From Sporosarcina sp. Te-1 (GTDB taxonomy: Bacteria > Bacillota > Bacilli > Bacillales_A > Planococcaceae): 64,000 bases of DNA. Made by a program: the position numbers and the translations under genes. Shown here piece after piece: positions 51,818-62,500 of the stretch. Below the pieces are notes generated by a model that worked only from the letters and a program-made list of their open reading frames with translations, was not told the origin of the DNA and ran no database searches. The first letter of the stretch is position 1. The number at the start of each line of letters is the position of its first letter. The stretch spans positions 3,521,501 to 3,585,500 of the forward strand of contig NZ_CP071798.1 in NCBI RefSeq assembly GCF_017498505.1, in the 5' to 3' direction.

Positions 51818-53968
51818 ATGAAACCATTATTGATTGCCAACTGGGTTTTATTCCTCGCGGTTACGGCATACGCGCTTGCGCTGTTCACATATTTGATCCG
51901 CACGCGTGTCGAGTATATCAAGCTTGGCCGGAAAGAGGAGTTTGATAGCCGGGTTTCGGAGCGCTTGCGGGAAGTATGGGTCAATGTGTTTGGGCAGAAA
52001 AAGTTATTGAAGGATAAGAAAAGTGGTTCAATCCACGTTATGTTTTTCTATGGGTTCCTGCTCGTGCAATTCGGGGCGATTGATCTCATTTGGAAAGGGC
52101 TGAAGCCAGGTTCACATTTGCCATTTGGACCGATTTACGGCGGGTTCACTTTCTTCCAAGAGATTGTTGTCTTCATGATTTTAGTGGCGGTCGTTTGGGC
52201 GTTCCATCGCCGGTATGTGGAGAAGCTTGTCCGTTTGAAACGGGGATGGAAATCGGGGCTCGTTCTAATTTTCATCGGGACGCTAATGTTATCTACATTA
52301 GTGGCGAATGGGATGAATATGATCTGGCAAGGCCATGAAACGACTTGGACAGAACCAATGGCGTCCGCAATTGCAAGCGCTTTCGGATTTTTGTCGCCGA
52401 CAGCGGCCGCCGTCATTTTCTTCATGGCGTGGTGGGTTCACTTATTGACATTGCTCACGTTCCTTGTTTACGTGCCGCAATCCAAGCACGCGCACTTGAT
52501 TGCCGGGCCGGTCAATACGTATATGATGCGATTTGACCGCCGGGGTAAACTGGCGCCGATCGATTTTGAAGCGCTAGAGGAAGCGGAAGACGAAGAGGAT
52601 ATGCCCGCTCTTGGAGTCGGCAAGATCACCGATTTCACGCAGAAGCAAATGATCGACTTTTACGCTTGTGTGGAATGCGGTCGCTGTACGAATATGTGTC
52701 CGGCTACTGGCACGGGGAAAATGCTGTCGCCGATGGACTTGATCACAAAGCTTCGCGACAACTTGACGAATACAGGCGCTCTTGTGACGAAGAAGCAGCC
52801 GTGGGTACCGACTTTCGCATTTAAGCAGACAAAGGGGAATCAAATCGCATTGGCTGCAGGGATGGAAGGCGCGACGCTCGATGATATTTATAGTCCATCT
52901 TTGATCGGGGATGTCATTACCGAAGAGGAGATTTGGGCTTGTACGACATGCCGGAACTGTGAAGATCAATGTCCGGTCATGAATGAACATGTGGATAAAA
53001 TCATCGACCTGCGCCGTTATCTGGTCATGACGGAAGGAAAAATGGATGCGGATGCACAGCGGGCGATGACGAATATCGAACGTCAAGGAAATCCGTGGGG
53101 CTTGAACCGGAAAGAGAAGGAAAATTGGCGGGATGCTCGTCCGGATCTTCACATTCCGACTGTCAAAGAATTGAAAAAATCGGGTGAGGAATTCGAGTAT
53201 CTGTTCTGGGTCGGGGCCATGGGTGCATTCGACAACCGTTCACAGAAAATCGCGCTTGCGTTTGCTCACCTGATGAATGAGGCGGGCGTGAAGTTTGCGA
53301 TTCTCGGCAATAAAGAAAAGAACTCAGGGGACACGCCGCGTCGCTTGGGGAACGAATTTTTATTCCAGGAACTTGCGACAGCGAACATCGAAGAATTCGA
53401 GAAAAACGGCGTTACGAAGATCGTTACAATCGATCCGCATGCCTACAATATTTTCAAAAATGAATATCCGGATTTCGGATTTAAAGCGGAAGTGATCCAC
53501 CATACGGAGCTTCTGGACCAGTTAGTGAAGGCGGGTAAGTTGGAACCAAAGCATGCGATCAATGAAACGATCACATTCCATGATTCCTGCTATCTCGGCC
53601 GCTACAATGATGTCTATGATCCACCGCGTGAAATTCTGAAAGCCATACCGGGCGTTAATCTTGTCGAGATGAAACGGAACCGTAATGACGCTATGTGTTG
53701 CGGAGCTGGCGGCGGTCTCATGTGGATGGAAGAGGATGCAGGGCACCGCGTCAATGTCGCTCGTACGGAGCAGGCATTGGAAGTGAGCCCCGGCATTATT
53801 TCCTCCGGCTGCCCGTTCTGCTTGACGATGCTCTCGGATGGTACGAAAGCCATCGAAGTTGAAGATCAAGTCGGCACATATGATATCGCGGAGCTGCTGG
53901 AGCGTTCCGTGTTCGGTGAAGATTGGCAACCGGCAACCGTGGAAGAGGAAGAGCCAGTCTTGCAATAA
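51818..53968 (+). CDS. fadF: FadF-like iron-sulphur reductase of fatty acid beta-oxidation
   Basis: The 716-residue protein has an N-terminal membrane domain of about six helices (residues 1-235, nitrate-reductase-gamma-like) and two [4Fe-4S] ferredoxin motifs (CVECGRCTNMCP and CTTCRNCEDQCP, about residues 285-390). Two C-terminal cysteine-rich CCG domains follow (HDSCYLGRYNDVYDP, AMCCGAGGGLMWMEE and SSGCPFCLTM). It probably passes electrons from acyl-CoA dehydrogenases via ETF to quinone. GGGGAG precedes ATG 51818. A FadR-type operator overlaps its promoter. The B. subtilis homologue (YwjF) is also near acdA and rpoE. Confidence 0.9.
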   Translation: MKPLLIANWVLFLAVTAYALALFTYLIRTRVEYIKLGRKEEFDSRVSERLREVWVNVFGQKKLLKDKKSGSIHVMFFYGFLLVQFGAIDLIWKGLKPGSHLPFGPIYGGFTFFQEIVVFMILVAVVWAFHRRYVEKLVRLKRGWKSGLVLIFIGTLMLSTLVANGMNMIWQGHETTWTEPMASAIASAFGFLSPTAAAVIFFMAWWVHLLTLLTFLVYVPQSKHAHLIAGPVNTYMMRFDRRGKLAPIDFEALEEAEDEEDMPALGVGKITDFTQKQMIDFYACVECGRCTNMCPATGTGKMLSPMDLITKLRDNLTNTGALVTKKQPWVPTFAFKQTKGNQIALAAGMEGATLDDIYSPSLIGDVITEEEIWACTTCRNCEDQCPVMNEHVDKIIDLRRYLVMTEGKMDADAQRAMTNIERQGNPWGLNRKEKENWRDARPDLHIPTVKELKKSGEEFEYLFWVGAMGAFDNRSQKIALAFAHLMNEAGVKFAILGNKEKNSGDTPRRLGNEFLFQELATANIEEFEKNGVTKIVTIDPHAYNIFKNEYPDFGFKAEVIHHTELLDQLVKAGKLEPKHAINETITFHDSCYLGRYNDVYDPPREILKAIPGVNLVEMKRNRNDAMCCGAGGGLMWMEEDAGHRVNVARTEQALEVSPGIISSGCPFCLTMLSDGTKAIEVEDQVGTYDIAELLERSVFGEDWQPATVEEEEPVLQ

Positions 53969-54048
53969 GATGATTGCAGACACGACAGAACAGCGATATA
54001 ATTAAGAAAATATGGAATACCAAGAAGACTGGTAGTTTTCAACAACCG

Positions 54049-54079
54049 AAGAGGGGGTGCGCAACACTCCCTCTTTTTC
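54049..54079 (+). terminator. Terminator after fadF
   Basis: AGAGGGGGTG pairs with CACTCCCTCT (one bulge) over a short loop, followed by five T. Confidence 0.85.
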
Positions 54080-54089
54080 TAAATGAACA

Positions 54090-54108
54090 CCGAGCGAGCG
54101 TTCAGTCG
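54090..54108. promoter_or_regulatory. Second TetR/FadR-like operator, upstream of thiolase
   Basis: Read on the - strand, GACTGAACGCTCGCTCGG aligns with the fadF site (GACTGAATGCTCATTCA) and differs almost only by transitions. It lies about 50 bases before the thiolase start. Confidence 0.45.
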
Positions 54109-54156
54109 TCAATGGTAAATAAAAATGTAAACGCTATCAAAACTGGAGGGGTTGGA

Positions 54157-55353
54157 ATGGTAAAGACAGTAATCCTCAATGGGGCACGCACACCATTCGC
54201 AAAATTAGGAGGCGCCTTGTCAGCGAAAACGGCTAGCGATTTAGGGGGCATCGCGATTAAAGAGGCATTGGACCGAGCGGGGATCCAGCCAGAAGAAGTC
54301 GATGAGGTGATCATCGGAACGGTATTGCAGGCAGGGCAAGGCCAAATCCCGTCAAGGCAAGCTGCGACAAAGGCAGGCATCCCATGGAACGTCAAGACCG
54401 AGACAATCAATAAAGTATGCGCTTCGGGCATGCGCAGTGTTACGCTTGCCGATCAGCTCATCCGGCTTGGCGAGGAAGAAGTAATTGTTGCAGGCGGCAT
54501 GGAATCCATGTCGAATGCACCGTATTATGCACCTGGAGTACGGTTCGGATTGAAGATGGGGGATGCGTCCCTTGTCGATGGCATGATCTATGACGGCTTA
54601 TCTTGTTCGTTTTCACCGGATCGCGTCCATATGGGGACGTACGGCAATAGCACGGCTGAGGAGTTTTCCATTAGCCGCGAGCAGCAGGACGAATGGTCGC
54701 TTCGCAGCCATAAACGTACACTAAAGGCAATGGACGGAGGTCTCTTCGCGGAGGAAATAATTCCGGTTGAAATCCCGCAACGAAAAGGGGATCCGGTAAA
54801 AGTGGCAGCGGATGAGGCGCCTCGCCGCGACACATCGCTCGAATCACTGGCGAAATTACGTCCCGCATTCGGTAAAGAGGGCACGATCACTGCCGGGAAT
54901 GCTCCGGGTGTCAATGATGGTGCCTGCGCTCTCGTTCTAATGAATGAAGAGCGTGCGCGGAAAGAGGGGAAGACGCCGCTCGCTACTATTATCGGGCATG
55001 CGGAAGTAGCGGTTGAGCCGCAACATTTCCCGCAAACGCCAGGTCTCGTCATAACAGAGCTATTGAAAAAGACGGGAAAAACACTCGAAGACATCGACTT
55101 GTTTGAAATCAACGAAGCGTTTGCAGCCGTCGCGCTGGCCAGTTCCCAAATCGCGGGTCTCGATCCAGAAAAAGTGAATGTCAACGGGGGAGCCGTCGCA
55201 CTCGGTCATCCGATCGGCGCAAGTGGCACAAGGATCATTTTGACGCTTGCCTATGAATTAAAACGCCGCGGCGGAGGGATCGGCATCGCTTCCATCTGTT
55301 CGGGCGGCGGGCAAGGCGATGCCATCATGATTGAAGTGGCAAAAGAGAATTGA
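54157..55353 (+). CDS. Acetyl-CoA C-acetyltransferase (thiolase)
   Basis: The 398-residue thiolase has the active-site cysteine in NKVCASGMRSVTLA (about residue 88), NVNGGAVALGHPIGASGTRI with the catalytic histidine, and the second cysteine in ASICSGGGQGDA. It condenses or cleaves acetoacetyl-CoA/3-ketoacyl-CoA, and with the following hydroxyacyl-CoA dehydrogenase it forms a C4 beta-oxidation pair, like MmgA-MmgB. GGAGGGG precedes ATG 54157. An operator resembling that of fadF lies upstream, which suggests common control. Confidence 0.93.
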   Translation: MVKTVILNGARTPFAKLGGALSAKTASDLGGIAIKEALDRAGIQPEEVDEVIIGTVLQAGQGQIPSRQAATKAGIPWNVKTETINKVCASGMRSVTLADQLIRLGEEEVIVAGGMESMSNAPYYAPGVRFGLKMGDASLVDGMIYDGLSCSFSPDRVHMGTYGNSTAEEFSISREQQDEWSLRSHKRTLKAMDGGLFAEEIIPVEIPQRKGDPVKVAADEAPRRDTSLESLAKLRPAFGKEGTITAGNAPGVNDGACALVLMNEERARKEGKTPLATIIGHAEVAVEPQHFPQTPGLVITELLKKTGKTLEDIDLFEINEAFAAVALASSQIAGLDPEKVNVNGGAVALGHPIGASGTRIILTLAYELKRRGGGIGIASICSGGGQGDAIMIEVAKEN

Positions 55354-55435
55354 TTTGAATTTTTTATTCATAGAGATTGAAATATATTTCTACTGGAAGT
55401 TTGGAAGAGTCATCCAGAACCTAAGCAATTGCAGG

Positions 55436-55575
55436 TATGAGCGCTCCGGAAAATTTATGAGCGGATAAATGGGTTTATGCGCGAATTTTATCAAATTATG
55501 CGCGCTTGATCGAACGATATGCGTGGAATTTACGTTTTATGCGCGGAATTTTTCGCTTATGCGCATTTGAGCAGA
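55436..55575. repeat. Short tandem array, TTATGCGCG type, about 20-bp period (array 3)
   Basis: Seven degenerate units of about 19-22 bp begin with TTATGAGCG or TTATGCGCG followed by an A/T-rich stretch. They lie between thiolase and 3-hydroxybutyryl-CoA dehydrogenase. TATGAGCGG is shared with array 1. No reading frame with an RBS covers it. Confidence 0.75.
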
Positions 55576-55621
55576 AATGAACACGGCCAAAGAAATATAG
55601 AGTGGAACGGAGGAAATGGAC

Positions 55622-56473
55622 ATGGAAATCAAAAAAGTGATGGTGATCGGCGCGGGACAAATGGGGGGCGGCATCGCTCAAGTTTGTGCGCAAGCCGGCT
55701 ATGACGTGAAGTTGAATGATATTAAGGAAGAGTCGTTTGCCAGAGGGTATGCCGTCATTGGAAAAAACGTAGCCCGCAATGTGGAAAAAGGCCGCATGAC
55801 CGAGGAAGAAAAGGGAGAAGTGCTTGCCCGCATCACGAAATCGCTCGATTTGCAGGATGCATCAGATGTCGACATTATCATCGAAGCGGCTGTTGAAAAC
55901 ATGGACATCAAAAAATCTATTTTCAAACAGCTTGACGAAATAGCGCCGGCACATGCCATTCTTGCAACGAACACATCGTCATTACCGATTACAGAAATTG
56001 CGGCTGTGACAAAACGTCCGGGCAAAGTGATCGGCATGCATTATATGAATCCGGTTCCGGTCATGAAACTGGTGGAAATCATACGTGGGCTGGCGACAGA
56101 GGATGCGGTATATGATGCGGTGGAAGAGATGACCCGCAAACTGTCCAAGACGCCGGTCGAAGTGAACGACTTCCCGGGATTTGTCGCAAACCGTGTTCTC
56201 ATGCCGATGATCAATGAAGCGATCTTTACGTTATATGAAGGTGTCGCATCCAAGGAAGCGATCGATGAAGTGATGAAGCTTGGCATGAATCATCCGATGG
56301 GACCACTTCAATTAGCAGATTTTATCGGTCTCGACACATGCTTGTACATTATGGAAACCTTGTACGAAGGATTCGGTGACTCCAAATACCGTCCATGTCC
56401 GCTGCTTCGTAAATATGTGAATGCTGGCTGGCTCGGCAAGAAATCGGGTCGTGGCTTTTATGAATATGCTTGA
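55622..56473 (+). CDS. 3-hydroxybutyryl-CoA dehydrogenase
   Basis: The 283-residue NAD(P)-dependent enzyme oxidises or forms 3-hydroxybutyryl-CoA. It has the Rossmann motif VMVIGAGQMGGGIAQVCAQAGY, the catalytic-serine/histidine region LATNTSSLPITEI and GMHYMNPVPVMKLVE, NDFPGFVANRVLMPMINEA, and the C-terminal DFIGLDTCLYIMETLYE. It matches MmgB/Hbd in length. ATG 55622 is preferred, with GGAGG nine bases upstream; ATG 55616 leaves only three bases. Array 3 lies between it and the thiolase gene, so it may have its own promoter. Confidence 0.93.
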   Translation: MEIKKVMVIGAGQMGGGIAQVCAQAGYDVKLNDIKEESFARGYAVIGKNVARNVEKGRMTEEEKGEVLARITKSLDLQDASDVDIIIEAAVENMDIKKSIFKQLDEIAPAHAILATNTSSLPITEIAAVTKRPGKVIGMHYMNPVPVMKLVEIIRGLATEDAVYDAVEEMTRKLSKTPVEVNDFPGFVANRVLMPMINEAIFTLYEGVASKEAIDEVMKLGMNHPMGPLQLADFIGLDTCLYIMETLYEGFGDSKYRPCPLLRKYVNAGWLGKKSGRGFYEYA

Positions 56474-56601
56474 TGATTTTCGAAAACAGCAAGCCCTGCT
56501 TTAAGGGGGTTGCATAGCGTTGGCGAATATTGAAGTCTAACGCAGTTAGCACCCTGAGGGGGAGAATATCCCTCTAGTAAACGGCAAAGGAGACCAATCA
56601 A

Positions 56602-57741
56602 ATGGATTTACAATTCACCGAAGAACAGCAGATGATGCGGACCATGGTGAGGGATTTCGCGAAGTCGGAAATCGAACCGTTCATCCCTAAAATGGAGGCG
56701 GGGGAATTTCCACGCGACATCCTGAAGAAAATGGGAGAACTCGGGTTGATGGGCATTACGGCGCCAGAAAAGTATGGCGGTTCGGAAATGGACTTCGTGT
56801 CCTATATTATTGCTATCCATGAGTTGTCAAAAGTGAGTGCGGTTGTCGGTGTTATCCTCTCTGTCCATACTTCTGTCGGTACAAATCCAATTCTATACTT
56901 CGGAAATGAAAAGCAGAAGGAGACGTATATACCAAAGATGGCATCTGGTGAATATTTGGGAGCCTTCTGCCTGACAGAATCACAATCCGGCTCTGATGCC
57001 GGGTCTTTAAAGACACGGGCCGTCAGACAGGATGATCACTACATATTGAACGGCTCCAAAGTGTTCATTACGAACGGCGGGGAAGCGGATGTGTATATTG
57101 TCTTCGCTTCCACTAATCCGCCTCTTGGAACGAAGGGCATCACAGCGTTTATCGTCGAGAAAGACACGCCGGGTCTCGTGATCGGCAAGGACGAGGAGAA
57201 GATGGGCTTGCACGGTTCCAGAACGGTTCAATTGACTTTCGAAGACATGAAAGTGCCTGTCCAAAACCGGCTTGGTGAAGAAGGCGATGGGTTCAAAATC
57301 GCCATGGCGAACCTGGACGTCGGCCGAATTGGGATTGCTGCCCAGTCTCTCGGCATCGGTGAAGCGGCATTGGAAGCAGCCGCCGGTTATGCGAAGGAAC
57401 GGGTGCAGTTTGGCAAGCCGATTGCCGCCAATCAAGGCGTCGGATTTAAACTCGCCGATATGGCAACGGCATCGGAAGCAGCCAGACTCCTCGTCTATCG
57501 GGCTGCCCAGCTGAGAGCGGAAGGCAAGTCATGCGGCAAAGAAGCGTCCATGGCCAAATTATTCGCGTCCCAAACGGCGATGGATAATGCGATTGAGGCT
57601 GTTCAAATTTTCGGCGGTTACGGCTATACGGAAGACTACCCGGTAGAACGGTATTTCCGCGATGCCAAAGTAACACAAATCTATGAAGGCACAAGTGAGA
57701 TTCAGCGCCTCGTCATTACCAAAAATCTAATCAACTACTAA
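56602..57741 (+). CDS. Acyl-CoA dehydrogenase (first copy)
   Basis: The 379-residue FAD enzyme introduces the alpha,beta double bond in acyl-CoA. It shows LMGITAPEKYGGSEMDF, FCLTESQSGSDAGSL (FAD contact), the helical C-terminal domain with [27 protein letters not shown], and the FGGYGYTEDYPVERYFRDAKV and IYEGTSEIQRLVI end with the catalytic glutamate region. It is followed by a close paralogue after 33 bases. Specificity (short-chain or branched-chain) cannot be read directly; the neighbouring IcmF suggests isobutyryl/butyryl substrates. Confidence 0.93.
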   Translation: MDLQFTEEQQMMRTMVRDFAKSEIEPFIPKMEAGEFPRDILKKMGELGLMGITAPEKYGGSEMDFVSYIIAIHELSKVSAVVGVILSVHTSVGTNPILYFGNEKQKETYIPKMASGEYLGAFCLTESQSGSDAGSLKTRAVRQDDHYILNGSKVFITNGGEADVYIVFASTNPPLGTKGITAFIVEKDTPGLVIGKDEEKMGLHGSRTVQLTFEDMKVPVQNRLGEEGDGFKIAMANLDVGRIGIAAQSLGIGEAALEAAAGYAKERVQFGKPIAANQGVGFKLADMATASEAARLLVYRAAQLRAEGKSCGKEASMAKLFASQTAMDNAIEAVQIFGGYGYTEDYPVERYFRDAKVTQIYEGTSEIQRLVITKNLINY

Positions 57742-57774
57742 TAGAGCAGGCAACTCAAATAGGAGGATAAGGAT

Positions 57775-58914
57775 ATGGACTTTAAATTATCGGAAGAACA
57801 TGAAATGATCCGCAAAATGGTTCGCGATTTTGCAATGAAGGACGTTGCACCGACAGCGGCGGAACGTGATGAAGAGGAACGGTTCGACATGGAAATCTTC
57901 AATAAAATGGCGGAACTCGGCTTGACGGGCATCCCTTGGCCAGAAGAGTACGGCGGCATCGGAAGCGATTATCTCGCTTATGTCATCGCGGTCGAGGAGC
58001 TTTCCCGCGTCTGTGCTTCTACCGGAGTGACGCTATCCGCCCATACATCACTTGCAGGATGGCCTGTATTCAAATTCGGAACAGAGGAGCAAAAACAAAA
58101 ATATCTACGTCCTATGGCGGAGGGAACGAAGATAGGTGCATACGGGTTAACGGAACCGGGTTCAGGATCAGATGCGGGCGGCATGCGTACAACAGCGAAG
58201 CTGGACGGCGATCATTATGTATTGAACGGCTCGAAGATCTTCATTACAAACGGCGGCATCGCAGATATTTATATCGTCTTTGCTGTAACCGATCCGGAAT
58301 CAAAGCATAAAGGAACGAGCGCTTTCATCGTAGAGAAGGACTTCGCTGGTTTCTCGGTCGGTAAAAAAGAGAAGAAGCTCGGCATTCGTTCCTCTCCTAC
58401 AACGGAAATCATGTTTGATAATTGCCGAGTACCGAAAGAGAATTTGCTTGGCGAAGAAGGAGAAGGTTTCATTATCGCCATGAAGACACTCGACGGAGGC
58501 CGGAACGGAATAGCGGCACAAGCGGTCGGTATCGCGCAAGGAGCACTAGACGCGGCGGTCGATTATGCGAAAGAACGTGTCCAATTCGGCAAACCGATTG
58601 CCGCGAATCAAGGGGTCGGCTTCAAGCTCGCCGATATGGCGACGGCGACAGAAGCGTCACGCCTGCTTACTTATCAGGCTGCGTGGCTGGAATCGAACGA
58701 TCTTCCATACGGGAAAGCGTCAGCGATGGCAAAATTGATGGCAGGCGATACAGCAATGAAAGTAACGACGGAAGCGGTTCAAGTGTTCGGCGGCTACGGC
58801 TATACGAAAGACTATCCGGTCGAACGCTTCATGCGCGACGCGAAAATCACGCAAATTTATGAAGGAACGCAGGAAATCCAGCGGCTTGTCATCTCCCGCA
58901 TGCTGACGAAGTAA
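57775..58914 (+). CDS. acdA: Acyl-CoA dehydrogenase (second copy)
   Basis: This paralogue also has 379 residues and shares the [20 protein letters not shown] and [21 protein letters not shown] stretches with its neighbour. It differs in [31 protein letters not shown] N-terminal features that are closer to B. subtilis AcdA. GGAGG precedes ATG 57775. The TetR regulator gene begins 13 bases after its stop, so the two dehydrogenases, tetR and icmF form one operon. Symbol by resemblance and location near fadF and rpoE. Confidence 0.88.
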   Translation: MDFKLSEEHEMIRKMVRDFAMKDVAPTAAERDEEERFDMEIFNKMAELGLTGIPWPEEYGGIGSDYLAYVIAVEELSRVCASTGVTLSAHTSLAGWPVFKFGTEEQKQKYLRPMAEGTKIGAYGLTEPGSGSDAGGMRTTAKLDGDHYVLNGSKIFITNGGIADIYIVFAVTDPESKHKGTSAFIVEKDFAGFSVGKKEKKLGIRSSPTTEIMFDNCRVPKENLLGEEGEGFIIAMKTLDGGRNGIAAQAVGIAQGALDAAVDYAKERVQFGKPIAANQGVGFKLADMATATEASRLLTYQAAWLESNDLPYGKASAMAKLMAGDTAMKVTTEAVQVFGGYGYTKDYPVERFMRDAKITQIYEGTQEIQRLVISRMLTK

Positions 58915-58927
58915 CGGGAGGTGCGGG

Positions 58928-59554
58928 ATGCAAGTGAAACGTGAAGTGAAATCATCTGTCAAAGATGAAGGGTTGATTGAAAAACGACGCGAGCAGATCA
59001 TCGACGGCGCGGTGAAACTTTTCAAGGAAAAGGGATTCCACCGCGCGACGACCCGCGAAATCGCAAAAGCGGCCGGGTTTAGTATTGGCACGTTATACGA
59101 ATATATCCGGACAAAGGAAGATGTCCTCTATTTAGTTTGCGACAACATCTACCATGAAGTACAATCCAGACTTTCCTCCGTTATGCAGCAGGAAGGGACG
59201 CTAGAGGGACTGCGGTCGGCGGTCAGTGAATACTTCAGCCTGATCGATGATATGGCGGATGAATTTGTCGTCATGTATCAGGAATCGAAGTCGTTGCCGA
59301 AAGATGCGCTTCAATATGTCCTGAACAAAGAGCTGGAGATGGTCGGCTTGTTTGAAAACCTGCTGGCATCTTGTGTTGGGTCAGGCGAACTGCGATTGGC
59401 AGACAAGGAAATCAACTTGACCGCCCATCACATCGTCGTTCAAGGGCAAATGTGGGCATTTCGCAGATGGGCATTAAGAGGACGGTATACAGTGGAAGAA
59501 TTTATCGAAATGCAGACTGAGCAGCTATTCAAAGGGATCACATCACGTTCGTGA
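58928..59554 (+). CDS. TetR/AcrR-family regulator of the acyl-CoA operon
   Basis: The 208-residue protein has an N-terminal helix-turn-helix (IIDGAVKLFKEKGFHRATTREIAKAAGFSIGTLYEYI, helices 1-4, about residues 22-62) and a helical ligand domain. It is not FadR (YsiA) by sequence. The location between acdA and icmF suggests that it senses an acyl-CoA and controls this operon and perhaps the operators before fadF and thiolase. GGGAGGTG precedes ATG 58928. Confidence 0.88.
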   Translation: MQVKREVKSSVKDEGLIEKRREQIIDGAVKLFKEKGFHRATTREIAKAAGFSIGTLYEYIRTKEDVLYLVCDNIYHEVQSRLSSVMQQEGTLEGLRSAVSEYFSLIDDMADEFVVMYQESKSLPKDALQYVLNKELEMVGLFENLLASCVGSGELRLADKEINLTAHHIVVQGQMWAFRRWALRGRYTVEEFIEMQTEQLFKGITSRS

Positions 59555-59580
59555 AATGAAGCAGAAGGGGTGGTTCACTC

Positions 59581-62500
59581 ATGGCAACAGTAGATATTTA
59601 TAAACCGAAGCATCATGTCCGCTTCGTAACGGCATCCAGCCTGTTCGATGGACACGACGCCTCGATCAACATCATGCGCCGCATTTTGCAATCAACGGGG
59701 GCGGAAGTCATTCATCTCGGCCATAACCGTTCGGTGGAGGAAGTCGTCAATGCGGCAATTCAGGAAGATGTCCAAGGCATCGCGATCTCTTCCTATCAGG
59801 GAGGGCATGTCGAGTATTTCAAGTACATGTATGATCTTCTCCAGGAAAAGGGAGCTCCCCATATCCGCATCTACGGCGGAGGCGGCGGTGTTATTTTGCC
59901 GAAGGAGATCAAAGAATTGCATGACTACGGCATCGCATGGATCTTTTCGCCGGAGGACGGCCGCAAGTTGGGACTCCAAGGGATGATCAACCGGATGATG
60001 GAAGAATGTGATTTTCTGACGGAAAAGGCGGATGAACTGGCAAATCTCGAACGCGTTAGAACGGAGGCGCCTGAAGTGCTCGCCAATCTGATCACCTATG
60101 CGGAAGAGATGCATGACAAAGGAAGTGCGGACGCCAAAGCTTTCATCGAGAAGGCGAGAAGCATGTCCAAGCAGACACCTGTACTCGGGATTACGGGGAC
60201 AGGGGGAGCGGGGAAAAGTTCATTAACCGACGAACTGATCCGCCGATTCCTCCGGGAGCTGTCGGATAAAAAAGTCGCCATCCTGTCGGTCGATCCGACG
60301 AAGCAGAAGACGGGAGGCGCACTTCTCGGCGACCGGATCCGTATGAACGCCATCTTCAACAAGCGGGTTTTTATGCGCAGCTTGGCAACGCGTGGTTCCA
60401 GGACAGAACTGTCGGGCGCCATCCAAGATGTGCTCGATGTTGTTAAGACGGCCGGCTTCGATTTAATTATCGTCGAGACGAGCGGAATCGGGCAAGGGGA
60501 TGCGGAAATTACGGAAATCTCCGATGTATCGATGTATGTCATGACGAGCGAGTTTGGTGCACCGACGCAGTTGGAGAAAATCGACATGATTGATTATGCG
60601 GATTTGATTGTCATCAATAAATTCGAACGGAAAGGATCCGAAGATGCGTTGAGCCAGGTGCAAAAACAGTATCAACGGAGCCACATGCTGTTCGATCAGG
60701 TCTTGGATACGATGCCGGTGTATGGCACAATCGCAAGTCAATTCAATGACAAAGGGACGAATTCGCTCTTTGCAGCGCTTGTAGCGAAGCTGAATGAAAA
60801 ATGCTCGCTCGACTGGGAGACGTCTTACACGGAATTCGTCAAAACGCAAAAGCAGAACGTCATTATCCCGAACGACCGGACCCATTACTTGCGAGAAATT
60901 TCGGGGACAATCCGGGACTACCATAAGAAATCTACCCAGCAAGTGGAACTTGCCCGCAAGCTCTTCCAACTCGAAGGGGCGCTTCAAGCGGTTAAGGAGT
61001 CCGCTCCCGAGGATGCTCTCATAGCATCCCTAGAGTCGCTGGCCAATGGTGTGCGCGAGGAGCTGACGGGTGAATCAAAACGAGTCCTTCAAAACTGGGA
61101 AGCTTTGAAGCAGGCGTACGCAGGAGACGAATATGTCACGAAAATCCGGGACAAGGAAATCCGGACGATTCTGAGGACAACGAGCTTATCAGGGTTGAAG
61201 ATCCCGAAAATCGCCCTGCCGAAATTTGAAGATTATGGGGAAATCCTTCGGTGGGTGTACAAGGAAAATGTACCGGGTTCCTTCCCATATACAGCTGGTG
61301 TTTTCCCGTTCAAGCGCGAAGGGGAAGACCCGAAACGCCAATTTGCGGGTGAAGGAACGCCGGAACGGACGAACCGCCGTTTCCATTACTTGTCGAAAGA
61401 CGATGACGCAAAGCGCTTATCGACAGCCTTCGACTCCGTGACGTTGTACGGGGAAGATCCTGACGAACGCCCGGATATTTACGGGAAAGTCGGCGAGTCG
61501 GGGGTTAGCATTTGTACATTGGAGGACATGAAGAAACTGTATGCCGGTTTCGACCTTTGCGCCCCATCGACATCCGTTTCCATGACCATTAACGGACCGG
61601 CTCCGATCATATTGGCGATGTTCATGAATACGGCAATCGACCAGCAGGTGAAACAGAAGGAAGAGGAGCTCGGCCGGACATTGACCGTGGAAGAGTTCAC
61701 GGATGTCCGGGAAAAAACACTCCAAGTGGTTCGGGGTACGGTGCAGGCAGATATTCTGAAAGAGGACCAAGGGCAGAATACGTGTATCTTCTCAACGGAG
61801 TTCGCTCTTCGGATGATGGGGGATATCCAGCAGTACTTCATTGATCATAAGGTGAGGAACTACTACTCTGTCTCCATATCGGGTTATCATATCGCAGAAG
61901 CAGGGGCAAACCCGATTTCGCAGCTCGCGTTCACGCTGGCAAACGGTTTTACGTACGTCGAATACTATTTGAGCCGGGGAATGAACATCGATGATTTTGC
62001 ACCAAACTTATCGTTCTTCTTTTCCAACGGACTTGACCCGGAATATACGGTTATCGGCCGGGTAGCGCGCCGCATCTGGGCGGTCGCCATGCGGGAGAAA
62101 TATGGCGCCAACGAGCGCAGCCAAAAACTAAAATATCATGTCCAGACATCGGGCAGAAGCCTGCATGCGCAAGAAATCGACTTCAATGACATCCGGACGA
62201 CGCTGCAAGCCCTCATGGCACTGCAAGACAATTGCAACTCGCTCCATACGAATGCCTACGACGAAGCGATCACAACGCCAACTGAGGAGTCGGTGCGCCG
62301 GGCGATGGCGATCCAAATGATCATTACGAAGGAACATGGCCTGTCCAAAAATGAAAACCCGCTTCAAGGGGCTTTCATTATTGAAGAGCTGACAGACCTG
62401 GTGGAAGAAGCCGTCCTTCAGGAATTTGACCGGCTGAATGATCGTGGCGGCGTTCTCGGTTCCATGGAGACACAATACCAGCGCGGCAAAATCCAAGAGG

